This document shows positions 62,558-64,000 of a stretch of 64,000 bases of DNA, one piece after another (the first letter of the stretch is position 1; each line of letters begins with the position of its first letter). The translations under genes and the position numbers were made by a program. The notes beneath the pieces are model-generated. The model saw only the letters and a list, made by a program, of their open reading frames with translations, did no database searches and was not told where the DNA came from. The stretch is from Bacteriovoracaceae bacterium (GTDB lineage Bacteria; Bdellovibrionota; Bacteriovoracia; Bacteriovoracales; Bacteriovoracaceae), in the NCBI GenBank assembly GCA_947441615.1, contig CANEUH010000005.1, positions 104,020-168,019 on the forward strand, given 5' to 3'.

Positions 62558-63807
62558 AACGCGATCTTGGTCCCAATGAAAAGTGGTACTGGATCTCAGA
62601 TTCATTTTCGAGTTCTAATATATCCATTATGCTCAGTTGGAATCGGAAGCTCTCTACTGGAGAGATTGAGAAGGCTCTCCATCATTGCCAAGACAGGATT
62701 GAAGTTTTCTGCTGCGTTTTAGATGAAAAACCACGTTGGATAAGACTGGATCAGAGACCCAAGGTGAGTATCACTTGGTGCTCACTCACACCTACACCAT
62801 CAAATCTATATGCAGTTTGTGAAGAAGAGTGCTTTTTAAGTCTTAAAACTGGGGAATGCCTACTGAAGGTCAAAGTTCTTCAAGACAATCATTCAACAGG
62901 TGTCGTTCTCACCACTCCTCATTATGTGGCAGATGGTTACTCTCTCTATTCGCTGGGAAGTATTTTTGTTGAGGGATTGGGCCCAAACCTTAGTGAGGCA
63001 ATGACTCATCCACTTTCGCCCGCCCTTGAAGCTCTCTTTCCGAAAGAGGCCAATGGAGTGGGGGGATGGTTAAGATGGATTGGAACTCAGTTTAGGACAT
63101 TATGGCTTGAGATGACGATGAAGCCATTCAGGATCAGGCCTATACCTGCCCTTGAGCTTGAGGGGAGGAGAACCAAGCTTTGCTATTTTGAACTAAATGA
63201 TGAGCTTTCAAAAAAAATCACTTCCCATGTCGCCCGAAATCGAGAAGTTTTAACCGTCAATGATTTTGTCATGGCAGGTATGGCCCAAGCACTGGCCAGT
63301 TCACTTGAGGTCACAGAGTCTTCGATGGCAATTGGTTGCCCGATCAATCTAGGATCTTTGATCAATAAAAAAAATCTTTTTGGTCCTTTTGTCTCCGCCC
63401 ATTTAAGCTATGTGCCTCTAAAAGAAAACTCCTTTCTCAAAGTGGCCCAGCAGATCCGACAGGGATTTAAGAAGGCCACACCGTTTTTAGTCTTGAAGCC
63501 GCTGGCCCTTATCACGAAGAAGAGTCCAAAGGATTCAAAGAAAACTTTTGAGAAAGTCACCAAGCTGAGTCCCGGTTGCATCACTCTCTCCAATATGGGT
63601 AGGGTGCCTATGATTCCTGGAACAAGCTTCATCGGTTTTGGTGGCTCAATGAATATCTCTGGTTATATGATGCTTGGATGCTATTCTTTGCCGGATGGAA
63701 AACTGCGCTTCACCCTCGGATGGATCGAAGGAGTGATGACTGAGAATCAAATCAAAAATTTCCGTGAGCAGTTGATCTTAAATTTTGAAACTGCATCCAG
63801 CGTTTAA
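62548..63807 (+). CDS. Condensation-domain-like acyltransferase
   Basis: 419 residues, about one NRPS condensation-domain length. The active-site motif reads PHYVADG, so the first His of HHxxxDG is Pro while the catalytic second His and DG remain; AIGCPINLGSLINKKNLFGPFVSA and SNMGRVPMIPGTSF match the later conserved parts of PapA/WES-type acyltransferases. It probably joins an acyl group from a carrier or CoA to a hydroxyl or amine of the NRPS product (inference). It is the last gene of the monooxygenase-SDR operon. No terminator hairpin with a T-run follows. Confidence 0.75.
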   Translation: MEVKRDLGPNEKWYWISDSFSSSNISIMLSWNRKLSTGEIEKALHHCQDRIEVFCCVLDEKPRWIRLDQRPKVSITWCSLTPTPSNLYAVCEEECFLSLKTGECLLKVKVLQDNHSTGVVLTTPHYVADGYSLYSLGSIFVEGLGPNLSEAMTHPLSPALEALFPKEANGVGGWLRWIGTQFRTLWLEMTMKPFRIRPIPALELEGRRTKLCYFELNDELSKKITSHVARNREVLTVNDFVMAGMAQALASSLEVTESSMAIGCPINLGSLINKKNLFGPFVSAHLSYVPLKENSFLKVAQQIRQGFKKATPFLVLKPLALITKKSPKDSKKTFEKVTKLSPGCITLSNMGRVPMIPGTSFIGFGGSMNISGYMMLGCYSLPDGKLRFTLGWIEGVMTENQIKNFREQLILNFETASSV

Positions 63808-63832
63808 AGATTCAAAAAAGCGACTCCCTTAT

Positions 63833-63842
63833 CTGGGCCCAG
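63833..63842. other. 10-bp palindrome between cluster and IS element
   Basis: CTGGGCCCAG, perfect palindrome, 26 bases after the acyltransferase stop. No T-run, so a terminator role is weak. Confidence 0.3.
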
Positions 63843-63852
63843 GATCTTAACG

Positions 63853-64000
63853 TGGACTGAGCCCTTTGGACTAGACGCTCCGACCCCATATTTTCTGAAC
63901 AGGCCGATCATTATTTTTTAAACTTAGTATCTTGCACTCATACTCTTCGGGACTCAAATACCCAAGAGATGAGTGCAATCTTTTTTTATTGTATACCTCA
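63853..64000 (-). mobile_element. IS3-family insertion sequence, end only
   Basis: The window ends inside an insertion sequence. The transposase reading frame stops at 63871, and the outside sequence TGGACTGAGCCC beginning at 63853 resembles IS3/IS150-group inverted-repeat ends. The rest of the element, including the opposite repeat, lies beyond base 64000. Confidence 0.7.
63871..64000 (-). CDS. IS3-family transposase (OrfB), C-terminal end, truncated by window
   Basis: Only the last 42 residues are visible, ending at a TAG. EVYNKKRLHSSLGYLSPEEYE is the hallmark C-terminal segment of IS3 OrfB integrases, just after the DDE catalytic glutamate. The tail (ECKILSLKNN, then IWGRSV) is short. The gene enters from the right edge, flanking the NRPS cluster on its far side. 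Confidence 0.9.
   Translation of the reverse strand, partial: EVYNKKRLHSSLGYLSPEEYECKILSLKNNDRPVQKIWGRSV

Noticed and set aside
1..64000. CRISPR array, rRNA or riboswitch
   Set aside because: No regularly spaced repeats, no rRNA sequence and no recognisable named riboswitch core were seen on reading both strands.

Overview
The window looks like a low-GC, diderm (Gram-negative type) bacterial chromosome, most plausibly a Bdellovibrionota / Bacteriovoracales-like predator relative. This is inferred from outer-membrane barrel and LolA-type proteins, a PrkA kinase, several 'twitch'-type radical SAM proteins, parAB, and AT-rich codon use. No taxonomic marker here is decisive. Housekeeping anchors are rplU-rpmA-obgE-rsfS-rlmH-gpmI-pfkA (18.4-23.6 kb), a glutamate dehydrogenase (28.5-29.7 kb), parAB (31.6-33.2 kb), nadA plus a cysteine desulfurase (33.4-35.7 kb), prkA (39.4 kb) and tRNA-His (45.7 kb).

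1-15.7 kb is an accessory metabolic locus that resembles a lipid or isoprenoid factory with its own exporter. It encodes a class III aminotransferase fused to an acyl-ACP reductase, a GNAT-like acyltransferase, a cytochrome P450, a PEP-synthase-like phosphotransferase, a UbiA-type prenyltransferase and a CarS (CDP-archaeol synthase)-like protein. Diverging from these are two MacB/LolCE-type permeases, a LolD-type ATPase, a LolA-like periplasmic protein and an outer-membrane barrel. A second PEP-synthase-like phosphotransferase lies opposite. This is the strongest candidate for an undescribed system.

15.9-28.4 kb mixes the core ribosomal/glycolytic operon with radical SAM genes, one of them split from its SPASM domain, a free-standing ComM-like Lon-fold domain and small secreted proteins. 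28.4-45.5 kb is mostly core or conserved genes: GDH, PAP2 phosphatase, ParAB, NadA/NifS-like, a degenerate metallophosphatase lipoprotein, an FGE-like membrane protein, PrkA, an RluA-type synthase, an unusual zinc-ribbon SDR and a HAD phosphatase.

45.7-about 52.8 kb is a probable integrated element beside tRNA-His. It carries a large serine recombinase, a DUF559-like nuclease, an XRE regulator with a palindromic operator, a DUF1828/1829-like two-gene module, a DUF4145-like protein and small secreted proteins. It ends in a remnant-rich stretch with a 13-bp tandem duplication.

52.8-63.8 kb is a compact, visibly more GC-rich nonribosomal peptide cluster. It has a two-module NRPS (C-A-PCP-C-A-PCP-TE) whose manually read specificity codes suggest Ser then a Pro-like residue, and an overlapping 4'-phosphopantetheinyl transferase. 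Divergent from these are an FAD monooxygenase, an SDR and a condensation-like acyltransferase. The right edge carries the end of an IS3-family transposase, which fits horizontal acquisition.
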